In this document: positions 7,618 through 16,172 of the stretch, piece after piece
Numbering within the stretch: position 1 is the stretch's first letter
How the letters are laid out: each line of letters begins with the position of its first letter
DNA from: a virus
Length of the DNA: 62,355 nt
Reading direction: 5' to 3' (one strand)
Virus record (IMG/VR): IMGVR_UViG_3300009499_000010
Span: 1 to 62,355 of that record
Program-made: the position numbers and the translations under genes
The notes under the pieces: generated by a model
The model's database searches: none
What the model was told of the DNA's origin: nothing
What the model saw: only the letters and a program-made list of their open reading frames with translations

Positions 7618-7893
7618 ATGGGTGACAGAATAATAGAACACCAGTTGAGAAAACTTGCCGCTGGTGGCGAAGATGTAAATTCACTTGTTGCAGGCAAAAC
7701 ACAAATAGAAATAAAAGGACTTGACTTGATAAGGGCAAGCGAAGTTGACAAGAAGGCAAGAATCTTCTCAGAAGAGGCATTACAGAAAGCAGCAGAGAAG
7801 TTCAGCAAGGTAAGAAAGAACAGCAAGGAAGAAATTGAACAAGCAGAGAGAGAAGAGACAACACAAGAGAGAAACAAAGAGCCAGAAAGATAA
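7618..7893 (+). CDS. Hypothetical charged protein, 91 aa
   Basis: Not recognised. ATG behind AAGAGAGG. The N-terminal half is mixed; the C-terminal half is a continuous charged helix rich in Glu, Lys and Arg. It is the last gene of the small-gene run before the long non-coding gap. Confidence 0.6.
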   Translation: MGDRIIEHQLRKLAAGGEDVNSLVAGKTQIEIKGLDLIRASEVDKKARIFSEEALQKAAEKFSKVRKNSKEEIEQAEREETTQERNKEPER

Positions 7894-8152
7894 GTAAGGA
7901 TAGAAGAGAGATAGGGGTAATGTTGACCAAGGGCATTGTAAGGGTAAGTAAGGTAAGTCAAGGCAAGGGACTTAATGTGGGTGATATTGGTTTGGTTGTA
8001 AAAACCAGTTTCTATGCAAGAGCACTTGCCCTATCAAAAAGCTGCTTGGTGTTACTTGCTTGCTTGTTTGCGCTCCTCTCAACTGGCCAAACCAACTTGA
8101 GAGAGGGAGAAAACCAACCTGCCAGAATAACCAGCGAGCGCCAACTTGTTTT

Positions 8153-8791
8153 ACTCCCCCAACAACTTACACATACGCCAAAGTTGACACCACGTAGAGC
8201 CAAACCTAAGACCAATTTGACGTATTCTCCCACACTAAGAGAAAGAGCTACAGTAATTGAAAGCAAGACAGAGAGCATAGTAAGGAAGAAGAGGCTAACA
8301 CAGACAAACATAACAAGAATACTCCCTCAGCTGACTCGGAGCGCGTGTGCGTCTTTGGCGTTGTTTGGCGTTGTTTGGGGGAGTGCGTTGTTTCATTCAC
8401 ATGCGGCTGCGCGTAGTGTAAAGATAGGTCACGAAAATCCCCAGGGCAACTTTCACAACCAATCAGTTGCCGAGAAATTCAAGGAAAAAATATCTCCAAC
8501 TAACAGCTGGCGAGACGCACACATGCAATCGACTCATAAAAGTAAGCATAGTAGAACGAGCCATATAAGTGGCGCAAGGTATTGGGCCTTGGACATGCCA
8601 CTAAGGCAAGGAATTAAAAAGTGGGGCTGCGACAACTTGGATACTTATTTGAGTCTGTCCAGCCTCACTCCCTTTGGGGAAGATAGGCAAAGGTGCGTGT
8701 CCGCACTTGACACAGGGGATGTATTGGTTAGGCCGCGCATAAACCCGCATGCGGGAATGTGCTCCTGCGGGTTCGATTCCCGCCATCTCCA
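8153..8791 (+). ncRNA. Candidate large structured RNA
   Basis: Perfect or near-perfect complementary segments nest properly. 8153-8162 pairs with 8375-8384 (10 bp). Inside it 8175-8183 pairs with 8353-8361 (9 bp), and inside that 8222-8227 with 8317-8322. Local hairpins follow: 8445-8450/8466-8471; 8568-8573/8597-8602 enclosing 8575-8579/8587-8591; 8621-8629/8660-8668 (9 bp); 8691-8697/8702-8708. The tRNA-like fold closes the 3' side. Size, phage location and the tRNA-type neighbour recall GOLLD or ROOL RNAs, but their conserved motifs could not be checked. Ends are not defined. Confidence 0.5.
8715..8791 (+). tRNA. tRNA-like element lacking D-stem and normal anticodon arm
   Basis: GGGGATG (8715-8721) pairs with CATCTCC (8784-8790), a 7-bp acceptor stem with one G-U, and A8791 is in discriminator position. 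The T-arm is canonical: GCGGG, loop TTCGATT, CCCGC (8767-8783). CCA is not encoded. The middle is not: the D region (TATTGGTTAGG) has no stem. In place of an anticodon arm GCGCAT/ATGTGC form a 6-bp helix around CCCGCATGCGGG. The 5' sequence and stemless D-loop resemble the tRNA-like domain of tmRNA without its tag region. It may be a decayed tRNA, a tRNA mimic, or the end of the larger RNA. Confidence 0.55.
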
Positions 8792-8852
8792 GATAATAAG
8801 GCAAAGGCAGGTAGGCAGACAGATAGACAGGCAGATAGTTGAGGAGGTAGAT

Positions 8853-9233
8853 ATGATTGCCAAGTTGCATGACGAGATTAGTAGGAGTTGGTTGTTGTTT
8901 GACAACGTTAAGAGCGTCAAGAGGTTTGTTGGCAGATACAAACTTGACATGGAGCAGCGTCACAGAAAGGAAGAAGGGGAAGCTGAGAATGCTCCTGGGC
9001 TGTTAGTCGAGGAACTGCCGTATCAGAATCCAAAGCCAAATGATTGGAACCCACACCACATCTATCTTGATAAATTGATTCTTGTCCTGATAGAAAAAAA
9101 AGATTGGGACAGGAGCTTCAAAGTTGTCAGTCTGCTCATTGACAACGCAGATGGCACAGAAACCTGCAAGGTGCTTGGGTTCTCAACAGGATACTTGCTC
9201 AATGGAGATGGGAAGACAATTGAAACTCTGTAG
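8853..9233 (+). CDS. Hypothetical protein, 126 aa
   Basis: Not recognised. The ATG at 8853 was chosen because GAGGAGGT lies just upstream; the frame is open farther back but covers the tRNA-like element. A soluble helical protein with a charged centre (EQRHRKEEGEAE). It contains NDWNPHHIYLDKLI, then a second helical part. First gene after the long gap. Confidence 0.65.
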   Translation: MIAKLHDEISRSWLLFDNVKSVKRFVGRYKLDMEQRHRKEEGEAENAPGLLVEELPYQNPKPNDWNPHHIYLDKLILVLIEKKDWDRSFKVVSLLIDNADGTETCKVLGFSTGYLLNGDGKTIETL

Positions 9234-9280
9234 GAGTTGAGGCAGTTGCCTACCTGCCTTTCAACTTGGAGAGGTAAAAG

Positions 9281-9682
9281 ATGGACAACGCTTTGAGAAG
9301 AATGATAGTTGCCGACCAAGTAAGAGAGTCATTGGCAGCTTTGGAACACGAGCAATGGGCGCATTGGATGCGTTATATGCTCGCCAACTTGACTCCTGAG
9401 AACATAGAGAAATGGAAAGAGCAAGCAGAGATTCCATATAATGCTTTGTCCGAGAAAGAAAAAGACAGCGACAGGGAATGGGCAGACAGAGCACTTGCGA
9501 CTATGCATAAGCTGAGTGAAGGCAAACTCAACATAGTGATAGAGATAGAAGGCGAGAAAGCAACAATCAAGCCTATTAGCTTGAGAGACGCAATGGACAT
9601 CGAGAAGGCGCAAGTAATAGAATTGGAATTTGCGAAAGAGCTGACGCCAACTTTCAAGCGTCAGCCTGACATAATCAGATAG
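9281..9682 (+). CDS. Conserved phage protein with RyR-like EHEQWAHW motif, 133 aa
   Basis: Residues 20-35 (ALEHEQWAHWMRYML) and 45-70 (EKWKEQAEIPYNALSEKEK, then DREWA) resemble a conserved small phage family built on the RyR-repeat-like W...Y..L...EK..D pattern. The C-terminal 50 residues look like a small beta domain. Biochemical role unknown. ATG behind GGAGAGG. Confidence 0.6.
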   Translation: MDNALRRMIVADQVRESLAALEHEQWAHWMRYMLANLTPENIEKWKEQAEIPYNALSEKEKDSDREWADRALATMHKLSEGKLNIVIEIEGEKATIKPISLRDAMDIEKAQVIELEFAKELTPTFKRQPDIIR

Positions 9683-9699
9683 GATAGAAAGGAGTTGAG

Positions 9700-10134
9700 A
9701 TGGGCAGATTTTTCTTAGCTGACACACCGGGCCTTCATAAGAAGGAGTTGAAGAGGTCAGAGAGCACTGGAGCTGGCTATGGGAATCTGACTGCGCCTTT
9801 GTTCAGGGCTGAGGATGACATGGTGATGGATGCAATCAGGCTCATCTCCAGCGTAACAACAGCTGGCCATGACACCAACAACTTCACAATCAAAATCATC
9901 AACAAGGGCAACGATGGTTCTGGAACTGATGTAGTTGCGCAAGCTATTACTGATGTTGCTTCTGGTGGACTGAAACAGTTCCAGCCTTTCTCGTTGACGG
10001 TTGACGCAGCCAAGGCTCAGTTGTTAGAGGGCGATGTGCTGGGAGTGGATGTCACAGAACTCAACGCAGGGATGGAGTTCCCAAGATTGGTTTATGAGTT
10101 TGACTTCAAGTATGAGAAGCCAGCGGCAAGTTAA
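9700..10134 (+). CDS. Decoration-like small head protein, paralogue of the gene at 24125
   Basis: Aligns along its whole length with the protein encoded just after the capsid gene: MG...PGLHKK near the start, LF.A.DD, then NNFT.K..N.G..G.GT..VA and a matching C-terminal VLY/FKYEKPA-type end. The pattern fits a small beta-sandwich. By analogy with its paralogue it may decorate the capsid. Its place upstream of the terminase, far from the capsid gene, is unusual. ATG behind AAAGGAGTTGAG. Confidence 0.6.
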   Translation: MGRFFLADTPGLHKKELKRSESTGAGYGNLTAPLFRAEDDMVMDAIRLISSVTTAGHDTNNFTIKIINKGNDGSGTDVVAQAITDVASGGLKQFQPFSLTVDAAKAQLLEGDVLGVDVTELNAGMEFPRLVYEFDFKYEKPAAS

Positions 10135-10143
10135 GAGGTTTGA

Positions 10144-10350
10144 ATGGCCGCTTGGGGAATTGAGGAAGTTGGCAAGGACTGCTACAAGGTGATAAGATTT
10201 CCTTATAGGTGGCAGATGACCGAGTGGATTGCGAAGAAGCCAGGCAAGAGGAGACAGTCAGGAACTTCGGCACTTGACATTCATCTCAAGTGTAAGGCGA
10301 GGACAACGAGAGCGATAACTGTCAACGACACAAGAAGGATAAGAAGTTGA
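10144..10350 (+). CDS. Hypothetical basic protein, 68 aa
   Basis: Not recognised. ATG behind AAGAGGTTTG. Strongly basic (KKPGKRRQSG, then KCKARTTRAI), so it may bind nucleic acid. It ends immediately before the ATG of the next small gene. Confidence 0.55.
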   Translation: MAAWGIEEVGKDCYKVIRFPYRWQMTEWIAKKPGKRRQSGTSALDIHLKCKARTTRAITVNDTRRIRS

Positions 10351-10500
10351 ATGTCGGATAAGGGATTGACGATGCGCGTTGCTTCTTCTTGGTTGGTGGG
10401 TTTGTCGCTCACCTTCTGCCGGATTGGAGTCTGGGTGGGCGCTGAAGAAGGGCAGGACTGCTTTGGATTGACTGCCCAGCTCCAATCCTTGAGCGAGTAA
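10351..10500 (+). CDS. Possible small membrane peptide, 49 aa
   Basis: A short frame starting directly after the previous stop and ending two bases before the next ATG. Residues 8-30 (ASSWLVGLSLTF and following) are hydrophobic and could span a membrane; the C-terminal part is polar and acidic. The tight fit between neighbours supports it; nothing identifies its role. Confidence 0.4.
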   Translation: MSDKGLTMRVASSWLVGLSLTFCRIGVWVGAEEGQDCFGLTAQLQSLSE

Positions 10501-10502
10501 GA

Positions 10503-10778
10503 ATGGACAGGGCTCTGGCTATGGATAAGAGAGGTCGAATTCAAGAGAGCAAAGGGCAGAGGATTAAATGTCCTTACTGCGGAAGATGGCGCACCTATAA
10601 GGTCTATTGGACTGACGAGTATGGCAAGTTTGTCCACTGTCTTCACTGTACAGAGAAGATAAGAGAGGATTGGGAACTCAGCTTGTCTAACTCCGAGTTG
10701 AAGCGCGGAGAGTTCTGGTTGTACTTTGCACTTGCGATTATTCTTGCTGTCTTATTGTACTTGGTGCTTGGGCTATGA
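10503..10778 (+). CDS. Zinc-ribbon membrane protein, 91 aa
   Basis: Residues 23-49 hold CPYCG and CLHC, a four-cysteine zinc ribbon. Residues about 72-91 form one C-terminal transmembrane segment (FWLYFALAIILAVLLYLVLG). The expected topology is a cytoplasmic zinc domain anchored by a tail. Function unknown. It overlaps the terminase ATG by four bases. Confidence 0.65.
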   Translation: MDRALAMDKRGRIQESKGQRIKCPYCGRWRTYKVYWTDEYGKFVHCLHCTEKIREDWELSLSNSELKRGEFWLYFALAIILAVLLYLVLGL

Positions 10779-12571
10779 GCAAAGCAAAGACTCAATTTGA
10801 GAAACTTGCTGGAAGGGCAATGGAACTTCTGACTCCAGATGAGAAGGAAGAGTATGCCCGTATATTTGGCGAAGAGACTGTGACAACTCTTGTTGAGAAG
10901 ATGAGCTATACAGAGAGACGGCTGGACAGTTCTATTCGTGATAGATTGAGCAAGCCTATTAAGAATAGATTACAACTGCGTGACCTTCTTTGGGCCATGG
11001 CTGACTACACAGGATTGCCAAGAATCCCTACAGCGCCTGTTTGTGATAATCACTGTGCTCCTTTTGATTCGGTGAGCGCTGCCTTCTTCGGACACAGCCC
11101 CAACTACTTGAAGCATGCCAATCGCCACGGATATAAGACTATGGGCGATGCCTTCCTGATGTTTGTAGAATCTGTGATGTCAGGCGGTTGCAAGTCAAAG
11201 ATACTCGGAGGTTCTGGAACTCAGTCAAAGAATGTGTATGAATACATTCAGCTGCTTGATGATATTCCAGCTTGCCATGAATTGCTTCAGAACGTCTTTG
11301 TTCAGAAAGCACAATTCAGGAATCGCAGCGAAGTTTCAATGCTGACTCAATCAATGAAGTCTGTGCGTGGGCCACATCCACAGAAGTTAAGGCTTGACGA
11401 GATAGAGGAGTTTGACCCACAAGTATTCCGAGCAGCGCTGGCGACGACAAGGAGTTACGGCGGCGTGCCATCCTCCATAGGCATGGGAAGCACACACCAC
11501 AGGCGTTCAGGCATCATGGCTGAACTTCTGAAAGACCACACAAAGAGAGGCATTGCGCTGTTTCAGTGGTGTATCTTTGAAGTAATGGAACAGTGTAAGC
11601 AGAAGTCTTGTAAGATTTGCAAAGCAGTCAAGAAGAAGGATTATGAGGGCAATGAAGTTTCCTTCTATGACTTCTGTCAAGGGAAGGCCAAGAGGAGCAG
11701 AGGATATTATTCTTTGGCAGAGGTCTTGGAGAAATTCACGCTGCTCCCTCTTGAGGATTTCAAAGCAGAATGGCTTTGCCAGGCAGTGTCCCTGTCCGGC
11801 TATGTCTTCCCAAAGTTTGAAGCTGAAGAGGAAATGCTTCACGTATCCAGGCGAGCAGCATATGACCCAACCCTTCCAACAACAAGAACTTGGGACTTTG
11901 GCTGGAGTGGGGCAACTGTAATACTCTGGCTTCAAGTTGACGGGGATAGACAGAAGAGAGTAATTGACGAGCAATGGTTTGTCATGACACCTTTCCCAGA
12001 AATATGCAAGCAGATAAAAGCAAAGCTATATCAGTCAAGCACAGGAAGAGTTCTTGATTATGGCGACCCAGCAGTGAAGGGCGGCAAGGACAAAATTATT
12101 GGCATCGATGATTTAACATATCTGCGCTCGCAAGGATTTGATATCATCTCAAAGGCGTCAGGCATCCCGCAGGGCATCAGGCTTATCAATGAAGCACTTG
12201 AGCCAATTAACAACGCTTCGCAATTGATAGTCAATCCAATTTGCGAGCATTTGATTGAGTATCTGAAGGATGCGAAGTATCCAGTTGACGCACAAGGTCA
12301 GCCTGTTTCAGAGATTCCGATAAAAGACGGGAAGGAACACCCAGGTGATGCTTTACGCTATTGGTTTATTCACAATGAGGCACCTGTCGTTGCGCCAGCT
12401 TATGGTGGAAGGAATCCAGGTGACAAAATTGTTTTGAAGGAAGGTAAAAAGATTCTCGTACCAGCTGGAGGCGTAGCAAAGGAAGGGAAGCAACTTGTTG
12501 TTGCTGGCTCTGCTTCATTTGGATTCTTTCGCAACCAAATGCGCAGAAGATTTCTTGGATTGAGGGGTTAA
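10775..12571 (+). CDS. terL: Terminase large subunit
   Basis: DNA-packaging motor ATPase and nuclease that cuts concatemers and pumps DNA through the portal. The ATPase shows GGSGTQSK (145-152, a variant P-loop) and LDEIE (207-211, Walker B with catalytic Glu). The RNase H-like nuclease shows D374 in WDFGWSG, D428/D431 in LDYGDPA and D525 in HPGDALRYW. Length 598 is in the normal range, with a longer N-terminus than many. It is followed one base later by the portal gene, the usual order. A CKQKSCKICK insert near residues 272-281 is unusual. Confidence 0.93.
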   Translation: MSKAKTQFEKLAGRAMELLTPDEKEEYARIFGEETVTTLVEKMSYTERRLDSSIRDRLSKPIKNRLQLRDLLWAMADYTGLPRIPTAPVCDNHCAPFDSVSAAFFGHSPNYLKHANRHGYKTMGDAFLMFVESVMSGGCKSKILGGSGTQSKNVYEYIQLLDDIPACHELLQNVFVQKAQFRNRSEVSMLTQSMKSVRGPHPQKLRLDEIEEFDPQVFRAALATTRSYGGVPSSIGMGSTHHRRSGIMAELLKDHTKRGIALFQWCIFEVMEQCKQKSCKICKAVKKKDYEGNEVSFYDFCQGKAKRSRGYYSLAEVLEKFTLLPLEDFKAEWLCQAVSLSGYVFPKFEAEEEMLHVSRRAAYDPTLPTTRTWDFGWSGATVILWLQVDGDRQKRVIDEQWFVMTPFPEICKQIKAKLYQSSTGRVLDYGDPAVKGGKDKIIGIDDLTYLRSQGFDIISKASGIPQGIRLINEALEPINNASQLIVNPICEHLIEYLKDAKYPVDAQGQPVSEIPIKDGKEHPGDALRYWFIHNEAPVVAPAYGGRNPGDKIVLKEGKKILVPAGGVAKEGKQLVVAGSASFGFFRNQMRRRFLGLRG

Positions 12572-12572
12572 C

Positions 12573-14009
12573 ATGGGCAAGAAATTTGATTGGCTCTTGA
12601 GAAAGGCTGGGCTTCAGAGATTTCAAGAGCAAGTTCCAGCTCTGAGCTATGTTGACCCAGATGACTATTTGTATAGGCAATTGGGAGTGTCCAAGCAAGA
12701 CCTTACTCCATTTGTATGGGAGCGACACGAGAAGATAGCATATTACTTGTATCTCGTCAATCCTCTCTGCAATCGTATCATCGAGTTGACGAAAGACTAC
12801 ACAGTGAGCGCCGGAATTGAGTTCCAAGCCACGGATAGAAAAATCCAGAAATTGCTCCAGGATTTCTGGGATGACGAGATTAACAACATGGAGATGCGAC
12901 AGTTCCTAATGGCGCTGGAGATTGCATTGACAGGAGAGCAAGTCATCGTTCCAACTGTCAACAAATACAACGGCGCTGTAACCATCGAGATTCTTAACAA
13001 TCTTCAAGTAGCAAAGGTTTTGCAGAATCCAAAAAATCAGAACATTCCAGAGTATGTTGTCCTCAGACCTCTTCATGGCTTGACCATGGAAAATATGGAA
13101 GCGAAGAAACTCAAGATAGTTGGCAAAGACAGGAACCCAATGAATGACTCCTTTGGGCGTCTTGTTGGTGAGGTTTTCTTCTTTGCTGTCAACAAGGTCA
13201 CAAATGCAACTCGCGGCCACTCGGATGTTCTTTCTGTAATAGACTGGATAGAAGGTTACGATGAATTTCTCTACTCGGAAATGGAAAGAGCGCAAGCAAT
13301 GAAGGCGCATATCTGGGATGTGGAAATTGAAGGAGCAGACAAGCAAGCAATTGATGACTTCCTTCAGAAAGTTCCGCCACCAAGGCCAGGTTCAATTAGA
13401 GCGCACAACGAGAAGATAAAATGGGCTCCCCTAACACCAGACCTGAAAGCAGCTGACGCAACAGCGCAAGCAAGGCTTATTAGAACGCACATACTTGCTG
13501 GTGCCGGATTCCCTGAGACTTGGTTCTCGGAAGGCGGTAAGACAAACAGAGCGACAGCCGGAGAAATGGCATCGCCAACTCTCAGAAGTCTTGCGACAAG
13601 ACAAAAGTTTTTCAAGCATATGGTGAGGAGAATCTTCCAATTTGTAATTGACCAAGCGAAGATTCACAAAGCTATTCCAGAAGATGTAGATGAAACTTTC
13701 GTCATAGATATTCCTATGGTTGAGAGAGACACCAAAGATAAGGCTCAAGTGCTTGTAAGCATGACCAATGCTATGATGATTGCGCGAGAGAATGCTTGGA
13801 TTTCTGACGAAGAAGCAAAGGTGGTCTTCCAGCACTTCATGGGGCAGATGGGGATTGAGATTCAGAGATTGCGACAGCAATCAGGCAAGCCCAACGCTGA
13901 TGAAGTTCTTGACCCAGAGCGTATGAAGAAGCCAGATATGACAGAGGATTACATCTGGGCAATGGATAGATTCAAGGCGATGGTGAAAGCAGGGAAAGAG
14001 AGCGCATAG
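12573..14009 (+). CDS. Portal protein
   Basis: Forms the dodecameric ring at the capsid vertex that docks the terminase and later the tail. Supported by position (between terminase and MuF gene), length (478 aa) and portal-like features: an N-terminal NPLCNRIIELTKDYTVSAG segment, the central ALTGEQVIVP region, and a C-terminal long helix plus Gln-rich crown. Exact subfamily (SPP1-like or HK97-like) was not determined. ATG is one base after the terminase stop. Confidence 0.85.
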   Translation: MGKKFDWLLRKAGLQRFQEQVPALSYVDPDDYLYRQLGVSKQDLTPFVWERHEKIAYYLYLVNPLCNRIIELTKDYTVSAGIEFQATDRKIQKLLQDFWDDEINNMEMRQFLMALEIALTGEQVIVPTVNKYNGAVTIEILNNLQVAKVLQNPKNQNIPEYVVLRPLHGLTMENMEAKKLKIVGKDRNPMNDSFGRLVGEVFFFAVNKVTNATRGHSDVLSVIDWIEGYDEFLYSEMERAQAMKAHIWDVEIEGADKQAIDDFLQKVPPPRPGSIRAHNEKIKWAPLTPDLKAADATAQARLIRTHILAGAGFPETWFSEGGKTNRATAGEMASPTLRSLATRQKFFKHMVRRIFQFVIDQAKIHKAIPEDVDETFVIDIPMVERDTKDKAQVLVSMTNAMMIARENAWISDEEAKVVFQHFMGQMGIEIQRLRQQSGKPNADEVLDPERMKKPDMTEDYIWAMDRFKAMVKAGKESA

Positions 14010-15761
14010 TTGCCAGTAACACTCAAACAAAGGAAGGATTATCAAAAGAAGTTGGGCCAGCTTTACAAGGAAGTTGACACAACAACAGAAGGTGGCCTCA
14101 AGACGGCGCTCAACTTTCTCAAGCAGATGGGCAGGAAGGTCACAGCAGAAATGGCTGTTGCTAAGAATTACAGAGCTGAGCATTTGAAGGCGCTGCGAAA
14201 AGAATTGAAATCGCACGTGAGTGAGTTTGAAGAGAGACTTCTTGACGTGACTGGTAAGGCACAGAAGAAAACATATCGGCTCGGAGCGAAGTCAGCAACG
14301 ACGCTTCCGAAAGTCTTTGGGGTCAAGATAGACCTTCCAGGAGTTGATGAGACAGCGCTGCGAGTTGCGCAGTCATTCACAGCAGACTTAGTCACAGGCG
14401 TTACAGATAAGATGAGAAGCAGAATCAATAGAGAGGTTTCGCAAGTTGCCCTTGGAATAAAAAAGCCTGACGAGGCAATTGCAGATTTGGGCAAGATAAT
14501 AACTCCAGTAAGAACTCGTGTTGGTTTGGTTGGCTCAGCATACAGGGCAGAGATGGTAATGCGGACAGAGACCAACCGTGCTTTTTCAATCGGAGCAAAC
14601 GAAAGAGCGAAACAAGTTGAGACGAAATCTCCGGGGCTGAAGAAGTGGTGGTTGACTGCGGCAGACGAAAGAGTGCGACCAACACATGTGGATGCCGGAG
14701 TTAGGTATGACGAAACAAATGCCATTCCAATCAAGCAGAACTTCCATGTGGGTCGTGGAAGGTTGAAGATGCCCTCTGACCCAGCAGGGCCACCAGAGGA
14801 AGTTATCAACTGCCGCTGCCGCGCAATCTACACGCATCCAGATTGGGAGGAAGCGGCAGCCGCAAAAGTTGACAAGAAAGTCGAGAAGATGCCGCCATCT
14901 GTTGTTGCAAAACAGGCTCAAGCTATCGGGCAGGAGCTTGGCAGGCTCTCGCCAAGTGATTTGGCAACACTTTCTGTGCCGGAAGGTTTGGAAGTTCTCA
15001 AAAAACTTCGCAAAGAAGTCCCAAGCTTGAAGGTCAGCGAAGCAACAAGGAAGAGGGCACAAGAGCTTTTGCGGATTTGGACTGTTGGCGAAAGTCGTGA
15101 TGAAGTCAGCGAGCTAAAGAAACAGATGGTCAAGTCTGCCTTAGAAGGTGGCGGCAAAGACTTGGATGCGTTGGCTCTGATTTACGCGCAAACTCAAGCG
15201 GCACATCGGGGAAGGAAACAACCATTCAGATTGAGTCGTGGAGTGGCCTTAACTGATGAAGATTTTGGGAAACTGGAAGTTGGTTCAAAGATAGACACCA
15301 GAGAAGTGGGTTCTTGGACTCGCAGTACGCCAAAAGCTGAAGATTTTGCTGAAGTGAATGTGATTCTTGACGAGAAAAACAAAGTTGTGTTTCTTACTGA
15401 TGTCGATAAAGCAGATGTTTTTGCCGACCATTCGAGCAACAAAGCATTTGACGCGCACAAAGATGAACAAGAGTTTCTGGTCATTGGGCCAAAGAGGAGA
15501 GAAGTTGAAGCGATGGTTAAGGTAGGAGATGTAACTTTTGTGACCCTCAAAAAAGTTAAAACTTTGACAGAGGCAGCAGCAATATTGTTCTTAGACTTCT
15601 CCTCTCCACAAAGAATAATTCCAAAAGACTTAGAATCTGCTATAGCTCTTTGGAGCCTTTTGAAGAAGAGAGGCGAGCTTGCAACAAATAAGGGCTTGAG
15701 GCGCGTTTTGAAGCATCAGATTTCAATGCTTACAAAGAAGGAGTTTCAAGAGGAAGTTTGA
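14010..15761 (+). CDS. MuF-like head protein fused to an ADP-ribosyltransferase domain
   Basis: TTG start directly after the portal stop. Residues about 1-275 are a MuF/SPP1 gp7-type minor head domain ending in INCRCRAIYTHP (266-277). The C-terminal part has the R-S-E signature of mono-ADP-ribosyltransferases: R407 or R410 in FRLSRG, S435/T437 in GSWTRST, and E486-Q-E488 in DEQEFLV. These would bind NAD and modify a target. MuF fusions to toxin domains are known from phage polyvalent proteins. It is likely packaged and delivered with the DNA; target unknown. Confidence 0.85.
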   Translation: MPVTLKQRKDYQKKLGQLYKEVDTTTEGGLKTALNFLKQMGRKVTAEMAVAKNYRAEHLKALRKELKSHVSEFEERLLDVTGKAQKKTYRLGAKSATTLPKVFGVKIDLPGVDETALRVAQSFTADLVTGVTDKMRSRINREVSQVALGIKKPDEAIADLGKIITPVRTRVGLVGSAYRAEMVMRTETNRAFSIGANERAKQVETKSPGLKKWWLTAADERVRPTHVDAGVRYDETNAIPIKQNFHVGRGRLKMPSDPAGPPEEVINCRCRAIYTHPDWEEAAAAKVDKKVEKMPPSVVAKQAQAIGQELGRLSPSDLATLSVPEGLEVLKKLRKEVPSLKVSEATRKRAQELLRIWTVGESRDEVSELKKQMVKSALEGGGKDLDALALIYAQTQAAHRGRKQPFRLSRGVALTDEDFGKLEVGSKIDTREVGSWTRSTPKAEDFAEVNVILDEKNKVVFLTDVDKADVFADHSSNKAFDAHKDEQEFLVIGPKRREVEAMVKVGDVTFVTLKKVKTLTEAAAILFLDFSSPQRIIPKDLESAIALWSLLKKRGELATNKGLRRVLKHQISMLTKKEFQEEV

Positions 15762-15796
15762 ATCTTTTGTTGTTGCTTATTGAAAGGAGTTGGAGG

Positions 15797-16153
15797 ATGG
15801 CAAAGAAGAAGGAGAAGAAGGCAGCGGTAATGAAGAGAAAGCCGCACAAGAAGAAGAAAGTTGAAGAGGAAGAGGAAGAGGAGAAAGCGCCGGAAGAAGC
15901 GGTGCCGGAAGAGGAGCCAAAGGCAGAAGAGAAAGTTGAGAAAGCGCCTGCCCATTCTCCTACAGAACCAGAGAAGGAAGCAGCTGCCGCATCAAAGCCA
16001 GAGATAGTTCCGTGCGAGTCAATGGAAGAAGCACTGGAGCTTTTTGAAGGCCAAGACGTGAAGGCAACTGCGGAGCGTGAGGATGGCTTTGTTATAGTCT
16101 ATGGCTCATCGCTCAAGAAGGTCGTTGTGCCGAGAGTCAAAGAAGAAGGATAG
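15797..16153 (+). CDS. Low-complexity Lys/Glu-rich protein, 118 aa
   Basis: The ATG at 15797 was chosen for its AAAGGAGTTGGAGG site; an upstream in-frame ATG (15758) lacks one. Residues 1-25 are Lys-rich, 26-75 Glu/Ala/Pro-rich and probably disordered, and about 80-115 form a small ordered domain (MEEALELFEGQDVKATAERE). Lies between MuF and the giant protein. It may be a scaffold or assembly accessory, or an internal head protein. Confidence 0.6.
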   Translation: MAKKKEKKAAVMKRKPHKKKKVEEEEEEEKAPEEAVPEEEPKAEEKVEKAPAHSPTEPEKEAAAASKPEIVPCESMEEALELFEGQDVKATAEREDGFVIVYGSSLKKVVVPRVKEEG

Positions 16154-16172
16154 AAACTGAACTGAGGGTAGT

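Larger units (their letters stand above)
7894..8852 (+). other. Long non-coding gap (0.96 kb)
   Basis: A frame stays open from 7920 into the next gene, but its translation looks non-protein and it crosses the tRNA-like element, so the real gene start is taken at 8853. The first part (7894-7990) has GTAAG/GGTAAG direct repeats. 8153-8708 holds several nested stems (separate entry). 8715-8791 is tRNA-like. 8804-8836 has a CAGGCAGACAGATAG-type repeat just before the GAGGAGGT site of the next gene. Confidence 0.7.

Noticed and set aside
8621-8668. Second tRNA or tmRNA 5' end (starts GTGGGGCTG)
   Set aside because: It pairs locally with CAGCCTCAC as a hairpin, and its sequence does not pair with the acceptor strand at 8784-8790.
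7920-8852. Open frame of about 310 codons leading into the gene at 8853
   Set aside because: Low-complexity translation with no domain, it runs through the T-arm of the tRNA-like element, and the strong GAGGAGGT site lies at 8841-8848.
14010-15761. Separate toxin gene for the ART domain
   Set aside because: No stop, start or ribosome-binding site between MuF and ART parts; a fusion is the simpler reading.
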